From Bacteroidia bacterium (GTDB taxonomy: Bacteria > Bacteroidota > Bacteroidia > Bacteroidales > Azobacteroidaceae), in assembly GCA_025996815.1 (NCBI GenBank), contig BNTT01000038.1, positions 1-23,666 of the forward strand: a DNA stretch of 23,666 bases, given 5' to 3'. Positions within the stretch are counted from its first letter, which is position 1. Each line of letters starts with the position of its first letter. This document shows positions 23,173 through 23,666 of the stretch, piece after piece. The translations under genes and the position numbers were made by a program. The notes under the pieces are model-generated. The model ran no database searches. It worked only from the letters and a program-made list of their open reading frames with translations, and was not told the DNA's origin.

Positions 23173-23666
23173 TGAAAGTATATCACGGCAGCTACCTCAA
23201 AATCAATGAAATTGATTTAGCAAAGAGCAGGGCAAATTGCGACTTTGGACAAGGGTTCTATGTAACAAACATTCGCACTCAGGCTGATTATTGGGCAGAA
23301 CGAATGGGCGACAAAAAGGATACGAAAGGCATTGTTACCGTTTTTGAGTTTAACGAAAGAGCGTGGGAAGACAGCGAATACAAGATACTCCGTTTTGACT
23401 CCTATACCGAAAGTTGGCTGGATTTTGTAGTACTCAACCGCGATACTTCGACTACCAAACTGCGGCATGGTTATGATATTGTAGAAGGTCCTGTGGCGGA
23501 CGATGCTATTTCTGTACGCATTAGCGACTATTTGGACGGCAAAATATCCAAAGAAGACTTTCTTGAAGAGTTGAAATTCAAAAAACCGACACACCAAATC
23601 GCTTTTTGTACGCTGAAATCGCTGCAAATGATTGAACAGACAACCACCGAATCCGACAGCGTTTTT
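23172..23666 (+). CDS. DUF3990-type protein, putative ADP-ribosyltransferase-like toxin (3' truncated by window edge)
   Basis: At least 165 residues are encoded; the frame is still open at the window end. MKVYHGS, CDFGQGFYVTNIRTQADYWA and the later RHGYDIVEGPVADD match DUF3990. An ART-like reading takes His5 (YHGS) and Tyr30 (GFYVT) as the first two residues of an H-Y-E type triad; the Glu cannot be fixed by eye. The gene is directly coupled to the DUF3791 gene upstream. The pair looks like a toxin-antitoxin or host-conflict module, but this is inference. Confidence 0.75.
   Translation, partial: MKVYHGSYLKINEIDLAKSRANCDFGQGFYVTNIRTQADYWAERMGDKKDTKGIVTVFEFNERAWEDSEYKILRFDSYTESWLDFVVLNRDTSTTKLRHGYDIVEGPVADDAISVRISDYLDGKISKEDFLEELKFKKPTHQIAFCTLKSLQMIEQTTTESDSVF

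Overview
The window looks like a chromosomal segment of a member of the Bacteroidota, probably Bacteroidales-like. Three things point there: a giant secreted protein with a type IX secretion (T9SS) C-terminal sorting domain, a TonB/OMP-type outer-membrane barrel with a carboxypeptidase-regulatory-like N-terminus, and repeated phylum-type promoters (TAnnTTTG -7 box, in several cases with TTG/TTTG about 19-20 bases upstream). No rRNA, tRNA or CRISPR array was seen. Genus cannot be assigned from this sequence alone.

Layout. Bases 1-114 are the tail of a transposase. Bases 228-471 are a large imperfect palindrome. A promoter near 510 leads into a strongly structured RNA (about 605-781) that ends in an intrinsic-terminator-like hairpin just ahead of a 1298-residue repeat-rich T9SS cargo protein (843-4739). 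That gene ends in a strong terminator and is followed by a second large composite palindrome (4801-5090). Next come a 103-residue secreted protein with its own promoter (5183-5494) and, convergent to it, an unrecognised 671-residue single-TM protein (5524-7539, minus).

Bases 7663-11381 (minus) form one operon, read right to left: ABC ATPase, two MacB/FtsX-type permeases with overlapping ends, and an L,D-transpeptidase. An AAA ATPase with a probable DUF4143 C-terminus (11442-12635, minus) lies upstream, bracketed by 24-bp direct repeats that carry the promoter motif. A gene-poor stretch with a decayed IS110-type transposase follows (12721-13240).

From 13290 rightwards on the plus strand are an outer-membrane beta-barrel receptor, a nitroreductase, a fossil copy of a lipoprotein signal-peptide sequence, a TfoX-C-domain protein, and a Schlafen/AlbA_2-type regulator with an in-frame 12-bp repeat tract. 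These are followed by an NlpE-like lipoprotein, a peptidase-E-like serine hydrolase, a broken SRPBCC gene, and an intact SRPBCC + MarR pair. A minus-strand phosphate module (phosphate-selective porin and PstS) comes next, without PstCAB in view. The window ends in a DUF3791 + DUF3990 gene pair that resembles a toxin-antitoxin-like module and runs off the right edge.

The parts most worth a second look are the structured RNA/terminator ahead of the T9SS giant, the two palindromic elements that bracket that gene, the promoter-carrying direct repeats around the AAA gene, the unrecognised 671-residue protein, and the DUF3791/DUF3990 pair. Family names come from recognising motifs by eye; no database search was run.
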